From Pseudacidovorax sp. NFM-22 (GTDB lineage Bacteria; Pseudomonadota; Gammaproteobacteria; Burkholderiales; Burkholderiaceae_C): a DNA stretch of 64,000 nucleotides. Where the stretch lies: contig NZ_JACBFY010000001.1 in the NCBI RefSeq assembly GCF_021401245.1, forward strand, positions 496,001-560,000, read 5' to 3'. Positions 36,095 through 46,419 of this stretch are shown here, one piece after another; positions within the stretch are counted from its first letter, which is position 1, and the number at the start of each line of letters is the position of its first letter. The position numbers were made by a program, and so were the translations under genes. Under the pieces are notes generated by a model, which saw nothing but the letters and a program-made list of their open reading frames with translations, made no database searches and was not told the origin of the DNA.

Positions 36095-36187
36095 GGGGAC
36101 TCCGGAAAGGGACGGCGGCGTGGCGCCGGATTCAGCGGCGCGGGCCGCTGCGTGGGTCGGATGCGAAGAACGGGTGGAACGGGCCGG

Positions 36188-37855
36188 TCAGCGCGGCATG
36201 GCCCGGGCCAGGATGGCGTCGAAATCGGCGCCCTCGCCCAGTGTGCCGAAAGTCTGGCCCCAGTCGCCCCCGATGCGCGAGGCGCAGAAGGCCTCGTGCA
36301 CCGCGGCCGGCGCCGTCTGCACCAGCAGCGCGGCCTGCACGGCCAGCGCCACGTCCTGCGCCAGGCGACGCGCCTGGGTTTCGGTGGCCATGGCCTCCAC
36401 ACGCGTGGGCAGGGCGTCCATCAGCCGGTCGAGCGCCGGATGCGCGCCACGGGCGGGCGCCAGTTCGTTGGCGAGCGCGGCGGCGATGTCGCCCTTGCGC
36501 AAGGCGCGCAGCAGGTCGATGGCCATGATGTTGCCGGCGCCCTCCCAGATGGAGTTGACCGGCATCTCGCGGTAGATGCGGGCCAGCACGCCTTCGCCGC
36601 CCTCCTCCACATAGCCGTTGCCGCCCAGGCATTCCATGGCCTCCTGCGCCAGCGCGGCGCCGCGCTTGCAGATCCAGAACTTGGCGATGGGCGTGAGCAC
36701 GCGGGCGAGCAGCCGCTCGCGCGGGTCCTGCGCGCGGTCGAAGGCACGCGCGAGGCGGATCGACAGGGCGACGGCCGCTTCGCTTTCGAGCGCCATGTCG
36801 GCCAGCACGTTCTTCATCAGCGGCTGCGCGATCAGCGGCTTGCCGAAGGCGCTGCGTTGCGCCGTGTGGTTGAGCGCCTGGGCCAGGGCCTGGCGCATCA
36901 GGCCGCTGGTGCCCAGCGAGCAGTCGAGCCGGGTCATGGTGCCCATCTCGAGGATCTGCGGCACGCCGCGCCCCTCCTCGCCCACCAGCCAGGCGGTGGC
37001 GCCGTGGAACTCGACCTCGGAGCTGGCATTGGCCTTGTTGCCCAGCTTGTCCTTCAGGCGCTGGATGCGCAGCGCGTTGCGCGTGCCGTCCGGCAGCACA
37101 CGCGGCAGGAAGAAGCAGGAGAGCCCCGCCGGCGCCTGCGCCAGCACCAGGAAGGCGTCGCACATCGGCGCCGAGAAGAACCACTTGTGGCCGGTGAGCG
37201 CATAGCGCTCGCCCCAGGCGTCGCTGCCGTCGCGCACCGCCTGCGTGGTGTTGGCCCGCACATCGGAGCCGCCCTGCTTCTCGGTCATGCCCATGCCCAT
37301 GGTCACGCCGGGCTTGTCGCGCCAGACGGCCAGCTGCGGGTCGTACCAGCGGCTCTGCAGCTTGGGCGCCCAGTCGGCATAGATGGCCGAATTGCCGCGC
37401 AGGCCGGGCGTGGCCGCATAGGTCATGGAGATGGGGCACAGCATCGAGGGCTCCAGCTCGGTGAAGAGCATGAAGCCGGCGGCGCGCTGCACATGCGGCG
37501 AGCGGCCGGCCGCGGTTGCTGCCGGATCGCCCGCCTCGGCCCAGGGCGTGCCGTGCAGGCCGGCGCCCACGGCGGCGCCCATGAGCGCGTGGTAGCTGGG
37601 ATGGAACTCCACCTCGTCGATGCGCCGGCCGAAGCGGTCGTGCGTGTGCAGCACCGGCGTGTGCACATTGGCCAGGCGCGCATGCTGCTGCATCTGCGCC
37701 GTGCCCACCTCGCGGCCCAGCGCCTGCAGCGGCGAAAGGTCAAGACTGGGTGCGTTGAAGCGCAGGGCGTCCTGCAACGCACGGTGGGTGGCGAACAGGT
37801 CGTAGTCGACCAGCGGCTCGGGCTGGTTGAAGACTTCGTGGGTCATGTCGGCCAT
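36188..37855 (-). CDS. AidB-like acyl-CoA dehydrogenase family protein
   Basis: A 555-residue flavoprotein of the AidB subgroup. It has GMGMTEKQGGSDVRANTT (the FAD/substrate segment), TGHKWFFSAPMCDAFLVLAQ, LGTSGLMRQALAQALNH and the conserved ECLGGNGYVEEGGEGVLARIYREMPVNSIWEGAGNIMAID region near residues 395-435. E. coli AidB is induced in alkylation stress and binds DNA, whereas many homologues in catabolic clusters oxidise branched acyl-CoAs. Context here favours a metabolic role. It lies 27 bases upstream of no other minus gene start except the GST gene, 93 bases downstream. Confidence 0.9.
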   Translation of the reverse strand: MADMTHEVFNQPEPLVDYDLFATHRALQDALRFNAPSLDLSPLQALGREVGTAQMQQHARLANVHTPVLHTHDRFGRRIDEVEFHPSYHALMGAAVGAGLHGTPWAEAGDPAATAAGRSPHVQRAAGFMLFTELEPSMLCPISMTYAATPGLRGNSAIYADWAPKLQSRWYDPQLAVWRDKPGVTMGMGMTEKQGGSDVRANTTQAVRDGSDAWGERYALTGHKWFFSAPMCDAFLVLAQAPAGLSCFFLPRVLPDGTRNALRIQRLKDKLGNKANASSEVEFHGATAWLVGEEGRGVPQILEMGTMTRLDCSLGTSGLMRQALAQALNHTAQRSAFGKPLIAQPLMKNVLADMALESEAAVALSIRLARAFDRAQDPRERLLARVLTPIAKFWICKRGAALAQEAMECLGGNGYVEEGGEGVLARIYREMPVNSIWEGAGNIMAIDLLRALRKGDIAAALANELAPARGAHPALDRLMDALPTRVEAMATETQARRLAQDVALAVQAALLVQTAPAAVHEAFCASRIGGDWGQTFGTLGEGADFDAILARAMPR

Positions 37856-37882
37856 GGCGCCCTCCTTGAACAGGCTCGTCGT

Positions 37883-38641
37883 TTACAGCGGCACGACGCG
37901 GGCCGACCAGCCAGCCCCCGCCGCCTCTTGATCGATCACCAGCAGATGCTCGCCAGGGCCTTCGACCTCGGCAAGAAGACTTCCATCCGGCAGCCAGAAG
38001 GCGCTGCGCCCTGCCGACACATAGCCGCCGGACGGGCCGCCATGGTTGCTCAGCAGCACAGGCATGCCATGGGTCTTGGCACGCATCTGGAGCAAGGCCG
38101 CGTCATGGCCATAGCCGCCCACGGAGATGAGCGCGCTGGCCACATAGACCTGCGCGCCCGCTTCGTGCGCCTGCGCCGCGTGGCTCGCCGTGCAGAAGTC
38201 GGCGCAGACCGCCAGGCCCGCGCGCAGGCGGCCCGTGTCGATGAGAAAAGCGCCGCCGGGCCCCGCCGATGCAAAGGCATCCTCTCCCGGATGCAGATGC
38301 TGCTTCAGACACACCCGCGGCGGCGCGTGTGGCGAGAGCACGATGGCCGCGATGTGCGGCAGTCCGCCCGCCGCATGCGCCACCGGCGCGCCCACGACGA
38401 CGGCCATGCCTGCCGCATCGACCGCCGACTGCAGTGGCGCCAGTACGCCATCGGGTAGCGACGCATCGATCAGGCAATCGCGCAGCAGATCCGGCTCGTA
38501 GCCGCTCAGCGAGAGTTCGGGAAACACCAGCAAGTCCACGGCTGCCGCCTGCGCCGCACGGATGAGGCGCAGGTGCGACGCCACGTTCGCCGCCAGGTCG
38601 CCCGGGCGGGAGATCGACTGCGCCGCGGCGAGCCGGACCAT
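37883..38641 (-). CDS. Carbon-nitrogen hydrolase (nitrilase superfamily)
   Basis: A 252-residue amidohydrolase-fold enzyme. The Glu-Lys-Cys triad is visible: Glu42 in FPELSLSGYEP, Lys113 in CLKQHLHPGEDAF and Cys146 in AVCADFC. Such proteins hydrolyse amides, carbamoyl compounds or nitriles. The substrate here is not evident. The start lies two bases after the stop of the upstream reductase gene, so it is translated from the same message. The C-terminal 25 residues (EHLLVIDQEAAGAGW) close the sandwich. Confidence 0.88.
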   Translation of the reverse strand: MVRLAAAQSISRPGDLAANVASHLRLIRAAQAAAVDLLVFPELSLSGYEPDLLRDCLIDASLPDGVLAPLQSAVDAAGMAVVVGAPVAHAAGGLPHIAAIVLSPHAPPRVCLKQHLHPGEDAFASAGPGGAFLIDTGRLRAGLAVCADFCTASHAAQAHEAGAQVYVASALISVGGYGHDAALLQMRAKTHGMPVLLSNHGGPSGGYVSAGRSAFWLPDGSLLAEVEGPGEHLLVIDQEAAGAGWSARVVPL

Positions 38642-38643
38642 GC

Positions 38644-39660
38644 TCAAACCAGCTTGACCAGCTGCTTGCCGAAGTTCTTGCCCTTGAGCAGGCCCAGGAA
38701 GGCCTCGGGCGCTTTCTCGATGCCCTCGGCGATGGATTCGCGCGGACGCAGCTTGCCGGTGGCGACCAGCGTGCCCAGCTCCTTGAGCGCCTCGGGCCAG
38801 ACTTCCATGTGCTCGCTGACGATGAAGCCTTCGAGCTTCACGCGGTTGATCAACAGCAGCGTGGGGTTCTGCAGGGGCAGCGGCTGGCCGTCGTAGCCGG
38901 CGATCATGCCGCACAGGGCGATGCGGGCGAAGGCGTTCAGGCGCAGCAGCACCGCATCGAGGATGTAGCCGCCCACGTTCTCGAAGTAGCCGTCGATGCC
39001 GTCGGGGCAGGCTTCCTTCAGCGCGGCGCTCATGCTCTTGACATCGGGGTGCTGGCGGTAGTCGATGCAGGCGTCGAAGCCCAGTTCGTCCGTCACGTAC
39101 TTGCACTTGTCCGGGCCGCCGGCGATGCCGACCACGCGGCAGCCACGGGCCTTGGCCAGCGCGCCGAAGGCGCTGCCGACGGCGCCGCTCGCGGCCGTGA
39201 TGACCATCGTCTCGCCGGCCTTGGGCGCGATGATCTTGACCAGGCCGTACCAGGCCGTCACGCCGGGCATGCCGACGGCGCCCAGGTAGTGCGACAGCGG
39301 CACGTGCGTGGTGTCGACCTTGCGCAGCATGCCGGGCTGGTTGGCATCGACCACGCCGTATTCCTGCCAGCCGCCGAAGCCCACCACCTTGTCGCCCACG
39401 GCGAACTTGGGATGGCGGCTCTCGACCACCTCGCCCACCGTGCCGCCCTGGAAGGTCTGACCCAGGGGCTGCGAGGCGGCATAGCTCTTGGAGTCGTTCA
39501 TGCGGCCGCGCATGTACGGGTCCAGGCTCAGGTAGTGGTGGCGCACCAGCACCTGGCCCTCTTCCAGCGCCGGGGTGTCGGCGACGACGAGCTTGAAGTT
39601 GGCCAGTTCGGCCTCGCCGGTCGGGCGGTTGTCCAGGTGGATCTGCTTGTTCTGCGGCAT
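38644..39660 (-). CDS. NADP-dependent zinc-less MDR reductase (CurA/PTGR type)
   Basis: A 338-residue medium-chain reductase of the leukotriene B4 dehydrogenase/CurA family. HHYLSLDPYMRGRMNDSKSY is the diagnostic N-terminal block, ITAASGAVGSAFGALAKARGCRVVGIAGG the NADPH-binding fold and YFENVGGYILDAVL another family signature. It reduces alpha,beta-unsaturated ketones or aldehydes, so it may clear reactive enones. It precedes the nitrilase-fold gene by two bases and follows the PaaI thioesterase gene by 15. Confidence 0.93.
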   Translation of the reverse strand: MPQNKQIHLDNRPTGEAELANFKLVVADTPALEEGQVLVRHHYLSLDPYMRGRMNDSKSYAASQPLGQTFQGGTVGEVVESRHPKFAVGDKVVGFGGWQEYGVVDANQPGMLRKVDTTHVPLSHYLGAVGMPGVTAWYGLVKIIAPKAGETMVITAASGAVGSAFGALAKARGCRVVGIAGGPDKCKYVTDELGFDACIDYRQHPDVKSMSAALKEACPDGIDGYFENVGGYILDAVLLRLNAFARIALCGMIAGYDGQPLPLQNPTLLLINRVKLEGFIVSEHMEVWPEALKELGTLVATGKLRPRESIAEGIEKAPEAFLGLLKGKNFGKQLVKLV

Positions 39661-39675
39661 GGTGGGCTCTGTGGG

Positions 39676-40110
39676 TCAGTCGGTGGAAACCGGTTGGAGG
39701 GAATGCACGCCCCGGCCATCGACCGGCAGGCGCTTGACGTACTTGAAGGTGCCGGTGGCGTGCGTGCACAGGCGGCCCGCGGCATCGACGATGCGCGCCT
39801 CGGTGAAGGCCATGGTGGCCGTGCGGTGCATCAGGCGGCCGTAGGCCACCAGCGGTCCGCGGGCGGGCTGCATGAAGCTGGTCTTCATCTCGATGGTGAC
39901 CACCCCGATCTCCGGCTGCACGCTGCGTGCGGCGGTGGCCATGGTCACGTCCAGCAGCGTCATGCAGGCGCCGCCGTGCGCCACCTGGAAGCTGTTGAGG
40001 TGCTCATCGGCCGGCGTGTAGTGCAACTCCGATTCACCGCCCTCGAAGCGGTGCATCGTGAAGCCCAGGTGGTGGACGAAGGGAATGTCGACGCCGAAGG
40101 AAATGTTCAT
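39676..40110 (-). CDS. PaaI-family hotdog thioesterase
   Basis: A 144-residue hotdog-fold protein. The active-site helix is in VAHGGACMTLLDVTMATAAR, with the preceding HLNSFQ turn and the conserved TIEMKTSFMQPARGPL strand. Members hydrolyse acyl-CoA thioesters, often releasing CoA from dead-end intermediates of acid catabolism. It lies between the SDR (upstream, 51 bases) and the MDR reductase (15 bases). A second, different PaaI-type gene lies at 43250-43681. Confidence 0.9.
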   Translation of the reverse strand: MNISFGVDIPFVHHLGFTMHRFEGGESELHYTPADEHLNSFQVAHGGACMTLLDVTMATAARSVQPEIGVVTIEMKTSFMQPARGPLVAYGRLMHRTATMAFTEARIVDAAGRLCTHATGTFKYVKRLPVDGRGVHSLQPVSTD

Positions 40111-40161
40111 GGTCTGGAAGGCCGCCGCACGAGGCGGCGCGGGTTCGATGGAAAAGCGGGT

Positions 40162-40959
40162 TCAGGCCGCGCCCAGCACGACGCTGGTGCCGCCATCCAC
40201 CGCCATCCACTGGCCGGTGATGTGCTTGCCCGCGTCGCTGGCGTACAGCAGCGTGATGCCCTTGAGGTCTTCATCATCGCCCAGGCGGTTGAGCGGCGCG
40301 GCGGCCTTCATGTTGTCCTCGCCCAGCGCGTCGATCAGGCCCGAGGCCATCTTCGTGCGGAAGAAGCCCGGGCAGATGGCATTCACGTTGATGCCATGGC
40401 GGCCCCACTCTGCCGCCAGCGTGCGGGTGAAGCCGATCACCGCGGTCTTGGAGGTGTTGTAGGCCAGGGTCTTCATACCGATCGGGTTGCCGTTGAGGCC
40501 CGCGATCGAAGCGATATTGATGATGCGCCCGGTCTTCTTCGGGATCATGTAGCCGTTGGCGATCTGCTGGCTCAGGATGAAGTAGCCGCGGACGTTGAGG
40601 TTCATCACCTTGTCCCAGGCGGCCACCGGATGCTCCTCGGCCGGGGCGCCCCAGCTGGCGCCGGCGTTGTTGACCAGGATGTCCACGGCGCCCATGCGCT
40701 CCAGCGTTTCGTCGGCCAGGCGGCGGGTGTCTTCTTCCTTGCTGCAGTCGGCGGCGATCCAGCGCGCATCGATGCCGGCCGCCTGCAGCTCGGCCGCGGC
40801 CTGCTCCAGGTCCTCGGCCTTGCGCGAGCTGAGCATGACCCGGGCACCGGCCTCGCCCAGCGCATGGGCCATCTGCAGGCCCAGGCCGCGGGAGCCGCCG
40901 GTGATCAGGGCGACTTTGCCCTTGAGGTCGAACAGTTGCTGGACGGTGCGTGCGGTCAT
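40162..40959 (-). CDS. SDR-family oxidoreductase
   Basis: A 265-residue short-chain dehydrogenase. The cofactor motif is TGGSRGLG, followed by SSRK in strand 2, which suggests NADP(H). NNAGASWG, the catalytic serine in NIASIAGL and Tyr/Lys in AYNTSKTAV are present, and CPGFFRTKM follows. The sequence resembles gluconate 5-dehydrogenase/3-oxoacyl reductase-type SDRs and could handle 3-hydroxyacyl intermediates in the surrounding block. A REP-like element separates it from the next upstream gene. Confidence 0.9.
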   Translation of the reverse strand: MTARTVQQLFDLKGKVALITGGSRGLGLQMAHALGEAGARVMLSSRKAEDLEQAAAELQAAGIDARWIAADCSKEEDTRRLADETLERMGAVDILVNNAGASWGAPAEEHPVAAWDKVMNLNVRGYFILSQQIANGYMIPKKTGRIINIASIAGLNGNPIGMKTLAYNTSKTAVIGFTRTLAAEWGRHGINVNAICPGFFRTKMASGLIDALGEDNMKAAAPLNRLGDDEDLKGITLLYASDAGKHITGQWMAVDGGTSVVLGAA

Positions 40960-41017
40960 GGCTTATGTCTCCGAAAGTTTGGAAAGGACGGGGGCGGCGC
41001 GACGCCAGTGATCCAAC

Positions 41018-41088
41018 CCGTTCGCCCTGAGCCTGTCGAAGGGCCTCGGCACTGGCGCCCCCGGCTTCGACAGGCTCAGCCCGAACGG
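41018..41088. repeat. REP-like inverted pair
   Basis: The left arm CCGTTCGCCCTGAGCCTGTC (running to 41041) and the right arm, whose reverse complement is CCGTTCGGGCTGAGCCTGTC (running to 41065), agree at 22 of 24 positions and flank a 23-base spacer. The transcript can fold into a long hairpin between the membrane-protein gene (stop 41127) and the SDR start (40959). The right arm is identical to the single copy at 30656-30683. Confidence 0.8.
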
Positions 41089-41126
41089 TCCTGGGTCAAC
41101 GGGCCGTCATTGCCTCAGGGGCCGGT

Positions 41127-41342
41127 TCAGGGCTTGATGCGGGAACGGATGTAGATCAGCACCACGCCGGCCAGCACGGCCACGCCGCCGGGCACGCCGA
41201 TGGACCAGCCCAGCGGCTCGTCCTGGCGCGCGGTGGCGATGCCCAGCACCACGGTGAACAGGCCGGCGTAGATCAGGATCCAGCTCAGCTTCTCGGTCCA
41301 GTGGCGCTGCTTGGCCGGGCGGGCGGGGGCTTGGGAGGTCAT
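41127..41342 (-). CDS. Small two-helix membrane protein
   Basis: A 71-residue protein of unknown function with two predicted membrane helices (about residues 19-36, LSWILIYAGLFTVVLGI, and 47-66, SIGVPGGVAVLAGVVLIYI) and basic ends (RPAKQRHW and RSRIKP). The start ATG overlaps the stop of the DmdC-like dehydrogenase gene by one base (TGATG), so it is translationally coupled to it. This tight link suggests a helper function, perhaps membrane tethering, but there is no direct evidence. Confidence 0.75.
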   Translation of the reverse strand: MTSQAPARPAKQRHWTEKLSWILIYAGLFTVVLGIATARQDEPLGWSIGVPGGVAVLAGVVLIYIRSRIKP

Positions 41343-43174
41343 CAGAAGGCGTCTTCGGGAAGGTCTGCGCAGACGGGCTCGCGGCTCTCGACCACGTTGA
41401 GCCAGGCGCCGATCTTGGGCAGTTCGTAGCGGAAGAAGTAGGTGGCGGCGCCGAGGCGGCCGGTGGTCGACACCGAGGTCGCGCCATTGTCCTTCTCGAT
41501 GGCCTTGTCGGCGACATCCAGCCACATCCACGCCAGGACCATGTGGCCGAAGGCCTGCATGTAGGGCACCGCATTGACCAGCGCCTCGGCCGGGTTGCCG
41601 GTGGACCAGGCGGCCTGGATGGCCGCCGTGACGCGGCCGAAGGCCTGGCCCAGCGCGTCGGCAAAGCCGGCCAGCTCGGGCCGTGCAGCGGCGCGACCAA
41701 TGGTCTCTTGCACGCGAGCGCCCAGCAGCTGCAGGCCCTTGCCACCTTCCATCAGCACCTTGCGGCCCAGCAGGTCGGCGGCCTGGATGCCATGCGTGCC
41801 CTCATGGATCATGTTCAGGCGGTTGTCGCGCCAGTACTGCTCCACGGGAAAGTCGCGGGTGTAGCCGTAGCCGCCGTGGATCTGGATGGCCAGCGAATTG
41901 GCCTCCAGGCACCATTCGCTGGGCCAGCTCTTGGCGATGGGTGTCAGCACCTCCAGCAGCAGGCGGGCATCGTCGGCGGCCTCGGGCGTGCCGGTCTTCT
42001 GCTCGTCCACCAGGCGGGCGCAGTACAGCTGCAGCGCCAGCGCGCCTTCGCAGTACGCCTTCTGTGCCAGCAGCATGCGACGCACGTCGGCGTGCTCGAT
42101 GATGCGCACCTGCGGGCGGGTGGCATCCTTGCCGGCCGGGCCCACGGGCCGGCCCTGCGGCCGGTTCTTGGCGTAGTCGAGCGAGGCGTGGTAGCCCGCC
42201 ATGCCCAGCATGACGGCAGCGGTGCCAACGCCGATGCGGGCCTCGTTCATCATGTGGAACATGCAGGCCAGGCCCTGCCCCGGCTTGCCGACCAGGTAGC
42301 CCACGGCGCCGGCCTTGCCGTCGACCGGGTACTTGCCCTCGCCGAAGTTCAGCAGCGTGTTGGTGGTGCCGCGCCAGCCCAGCTTGTGGTTGAGACCCGC
42401 CAGCGCCACGTCGTTGCGCACGCCGGTCAGACGGCCTTCGGTGTCCACCATCCTCTTGGGGACGATGAACAGGGAGATGCCCTTGACGCCGGGGATCAGC
42501 TTGCCCTCGGCGTCCGGAATCTTCGCCAGCACGATGTGGACGATGTTCTCGGTCAGCTCATGGTCGCCGGCCGAGATCCACATCTTGTTGCCCTTGAGCC
42601 GGTAGCGCGGGCCGAGCGGGTCGTTCTCGAAGCCGTCGCCATCCGGCACGGCGCGCGTGGCCACGTCCGACAACGAGGAGCCGGCCTGCGGCTCCGACAG
42701 GCACATGGTGCCGGCCCAGCGGCCCGAGAACTCGTTGAGCGCGAACACCTGCTTCTGCATCTCGGTGCCGTGCACCATCAGCAGGTTGGCATTGCCGCTG
42801 GTCAGCATGTTCGAGCCGATGCTCACCGACGCCATGGCGAAGAAGGAATTGGCCGCCGCCTGCACCGTGTAGGGCAGCTGCATGCCGCCGATGTCGTAGT
42901 CCTGCGCGGCCGCCATCATGCCGCTCTCGACGAAGGCCGCATGCGCTTCGTGCGTGGCGCGCGGCAGAACGACCTTCTCGCCGTCGAAATGCGGCTCTTC
43001 CACATCCACCGTGCGATTGGCCGGCGCGTACTTCTCGCGTGCGATGCGCTCGCAGGTGTCGAGCACGGCATCGAAGGTCTCGCGCGAATGGTCGGCGAAG
43101 CGCTGGCGCTCGTTCAGGCGCTCGGCATGGAGCCAGTCGTAGAGCAGGAAGTCGAGGGTGTCGCGATAGCTCAT
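41342..43174 (-). CDS. DmdC-like acyl-CoA dehydrogenase
   Basis: A 610-residue flavoprotein of the large C-terminal-extended acyl-CoA dehydrogenase group that includes 3-methylmercaptopropionyl-CoA dehydrogenase (DmdC). Landmarks are TMCLSEPQAGSSLSDV, YRLKGNKMWISAGDHELTENIVH, RIGVGTAAVMLGMAGYHASLDYAK and QIHGGYGYTRDFPVEQYWRDNRLNMIHEGTHGIQA, which is near residue 435. It introduces the alpha,beta double bond in an acyl-CoA. The family is broad, so its substrate may be an ordinary short- or medium-chain acyl-CoA. A small membrane protein gene overlaps its stop. Confidence 0.92.
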   Translation of the reverse strand: MSYRDTLDFLLYDWLHAERLNERQRFADHSRETFDAVLDTCERIAREKYAPANRTVDVEEPHFDGEKVVLPRATHEAHAAFVESGMMAAAQDYDIGGMQLPYTVQAAANSFFAMASVSIGSNMLTSGNANLLMVHGTEMQKQVFALNEFSGRWAGTMCLSEPQAGSSLSDVATRAVPDGDGFENDPLGPRYRLKGNKMWISAGDHELTENIVHIVLAKIPDAEGKLIPGVKGISLFIVPKRMVDTEGRLTGVRNDVALAGLNHKLGWRGTTNTLLNFGEGKYPVDGKAGAVGYLVGKPGQGLACMFHMMNEARIGVGTAAVMLGMAGYHASLDYAKNRPQGRPVGPAGKDATRPQVRIIEHADVRRMLLAQKAYCEGALALQLYCARLVDEQKTGTPEAADDARLLLEVLTPIAKSWPSEWCLEANSLAIQIHGGYGYTRDFPVEQYWRDNRLNMIHEGTHGIQAADLLGRKVLMEGGKGLQLLGARVQETIGRAAARPELAGFADALGQAFGRVTAAIQAAWSTGNPAEALVNAVPYMQAFGHMVLAWMWLDVADKAIEKDNGATSVSTTGRLGAATYFFRYELPKIGAWLNVVESREPVCADLPEDAF

Positions 43175-43249
43175 GGTTGTCTCGTCGTGAAGAAGACCGC
43201 GCCGGGGTTCGGCGCGGGTTGGGGCGGTAGTGGCCTGGACGCCCTGTGC

Positions 43250-43681
43250 TCAGCCCTGCGCCGCGATCAGGGCCATGGTGCCCGCCGCCTTGACGGCCAG
43301 CGTGCGCTGCCCATCGGCCGCCACCGCATAGACCTCGGCCTCGGCAAAGCTCAACTGGCGTCCCGCCCGCAGCACCCAGGCCTCGCACTCCAGGCGCACA
43401 CCGCGGGCGCCTCGCAGGAGCGTGGTCTTGAACTCGGCGGTGACGATCCAGAAGCCATCCGGCGCCATCGTCTGCGCCGCCGCGCCCATCGTGTGGTCGG
43501 CGATGGAGGCCATGACGCCGGCATGGACCACCCCGGTGTGCTGCAGGTGGCGCGGCGCGAGCGTGAGCGCCGTGCGCACCCGCCCTGCTTCGCCGCCCGT
43601 GGCCTGCACGCCCAGGTCGGCCATGAAGGGCGCACTGGCGAAGAAGCCCTGCAGCGTGGGCAGATCGACCTTCATCGCCAT
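43250..43681 (-). CDS. PaaI-family hotdog thioesterase
   Basis: A 143-residue hotdog thioesterase. The active-site segment is HTGVVHAGVMASIADHTMGAAAQTM, followed by TAEFKTTLLRGARG. It probably hydrolyses acyl-CoA intermediates made by the neighbouring beta-oxidation enzymes. ATG codons at 43681 and 43675 (MAMKVD) are both possible. It lies 25 bases after the thiolase gene and 75 bases before the DmdC-like gene on the same strand. Confidence 0.9.
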   Translation of the reverse strand: MAMKVDLPTLQGFFASAPFMADLGVQATGGEAGRVRTALTLAPRHLQHTGVVHAGVMASIADHTMGAAAQTMAPDGFWIVTAEFKTTLLRGARGVRLECEAWVLRAGRQLSFAEAEVYAVAADGQRTLAVKAAGTMALIAAQG

Positions 43682-43706
43682 GCCTTCGGTGCGCGTCCGC
43701 TGAGGA

Positions 43707-44878
<1,172 letters not shown>

Positions 44879-44882
<4 letters not shown>

Positions 44883-46381
44883 GGTGTCTTCCTTTGAATG
44901 GAGGCGGAAACGGAAGCGGGCTGCGACGCGTTGCGCAGCAGCTGCTGGTAGAAGCCGATCATGTCGCCGTAGGCGGCAATGCTCAGGCGTTCGTTGGTGC
45001 CGTGGAAGCGAGGCAGGTCCTCGTTGTTCACACGGATGGGCGAAAAGCGGTAGACCGCCTTCGAGATGCCCGTGAAATGGCGCGAGTCGGTGGCGGCGGT
45101 CATCAGGCCGGGGGCCACCACCGCATCGGGAAAGCGCTCGCGGATGCTGCGCTCGATGAGCGCATAGCCCGTGCTGTCGGTGGGCGAGACGGGCGAAGGC
45201 TCGGCATTGCCGGGATAGGCCTTGATCTGGATGTCGTCGTCGGCCAGCGCCTTCTTCAGGTGGGCCTGCACGCTGTCCAGCGTATCGCCGGGCAGCACGC
45301 GGAAGTTGACGGCCGCCTCGGCGCGGCCAGGCAGCACGTTGTCCTTGTTGCCGGCGCGCACGATGGTCAGCGCCGTGGTGGTGCGCAGCATGGCATTGCT
45401 GCTGGGGCTCTTCTCGAGCTGGCCGCGCACCAGCGGCTCGGTCAGCCACAGGTTGGAGAGCATCACGCGGTTGAGCGGGCTCATCTCCGGCGCCAAGGTG
45501 CCGAACATCTGACCCGCCACGCCGCGGATGCCCCCCGGCATGGGCGAGGCCTCGAGCCGGGCCAGCGCCGCGCTCATGCGACCGATGGCGCTGTGCGCGG
45601 GCGGCATGGAGGAATGGCCGGGCGAAGTGTCGAGCGTGAGGAAGAAGGTGCCGTAGCCCTTCTCCGCCAGGCCGACCAGCGCGGCCGGCTTCGACAGGCC
45701 GGGCAGCACGCCGTCGAGCACCAGCAGGCCCTCGTCGAGCACCCATTCCAGCTCGACGCCGCGCGACTGCAGCAGCTCGGCGATGGGCCTGGCGCCGCGC
45801 AGGCCGCTGACCTCCTCGTCGTCGCCCATCACGAAATAGAGGGTCTGGCGCGGCTGGAAGCCTGCCGCCAGCAGCGACTCCACGGCCTCGAGCTGGGCCA
45901 GCAGGTTGCCTTTGTCGTCCATGGTCCCGCGGCCCCAGATGAAGCCGTCCTTCACCTCGCCGGCGAAGGGGTCCACGCTCCAGGCGCGCTCGGTGCCAGG
46001 CGCGATGGGCACCACGTCCTGGTGCGCCATCAGCGCGGCGGGCATGGCCTTGGGGTCGCGCCCTTCCCAGGTGAAGAGCAGCGCATGCCGGCCCACCACC
46101 TCCTTGCGCAGCGCCCCATGCACACGCGGGAACTGCTGGGCCAGGTAGGCCTGGAACCTGTCGAATTCGGTGCTGGACTCGCCCGAGCCGTCCATGGCCG
46201 AGATGGTGCGAAAGCGCACCGCCCCGGCCAGCCGCTGCGCTGCCGACGCGAGGTCGATGTCCGCCTTCGGTGCGGGCGCCACGGTGACCTGCCGCGAGCC
46301 CTGGCGCCAGGTGTTGAGGCCCAGCGCCGCGGCCAGCAGCACCAGCGCGGCGAGCAGGATCAACAAGAGGCGGCGGATCAT
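44879..46381 (-). CDS. M20-family metallopeptidase, membrane-anchored (PM20D1-like)
   Basis: A 500-residue protein with an N-terminal membrane helix ([20 protein letters not shown]) that acts as an anchor or signal. The M20 zinc site is complete: His in [12 protein letters not shown], Asp in [10 protein letters not shown], Glu-Glu in GDDEEVSG, Asp in [12 protein letters not shown] and His in [10 protein letters not shown]. Relatives such as PM20D1 hydrolyse or form N-acyl amino acids, which would release a fatty acid for the surrounding enzymes. This link is an inference. Its stop overlaps the thiolase start. Confidence 0.9.
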
Positions 46382-46419
46382 CGGCAGTCGGTGCGGCAGT
46401 GCGTCAGTGGTTCAGCGCC

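Noticed and set aside
34061-38458. A very long open frame on the plus strand (about 1,465 codons) opposite several minus-strand genes.
   Set aside because: It has no family resemblance, is rich in histidine, glutamine, arginine and glycine, and is the mirror of well-supported genes. In such GC-rich DNA stops are rare in antisense frames.
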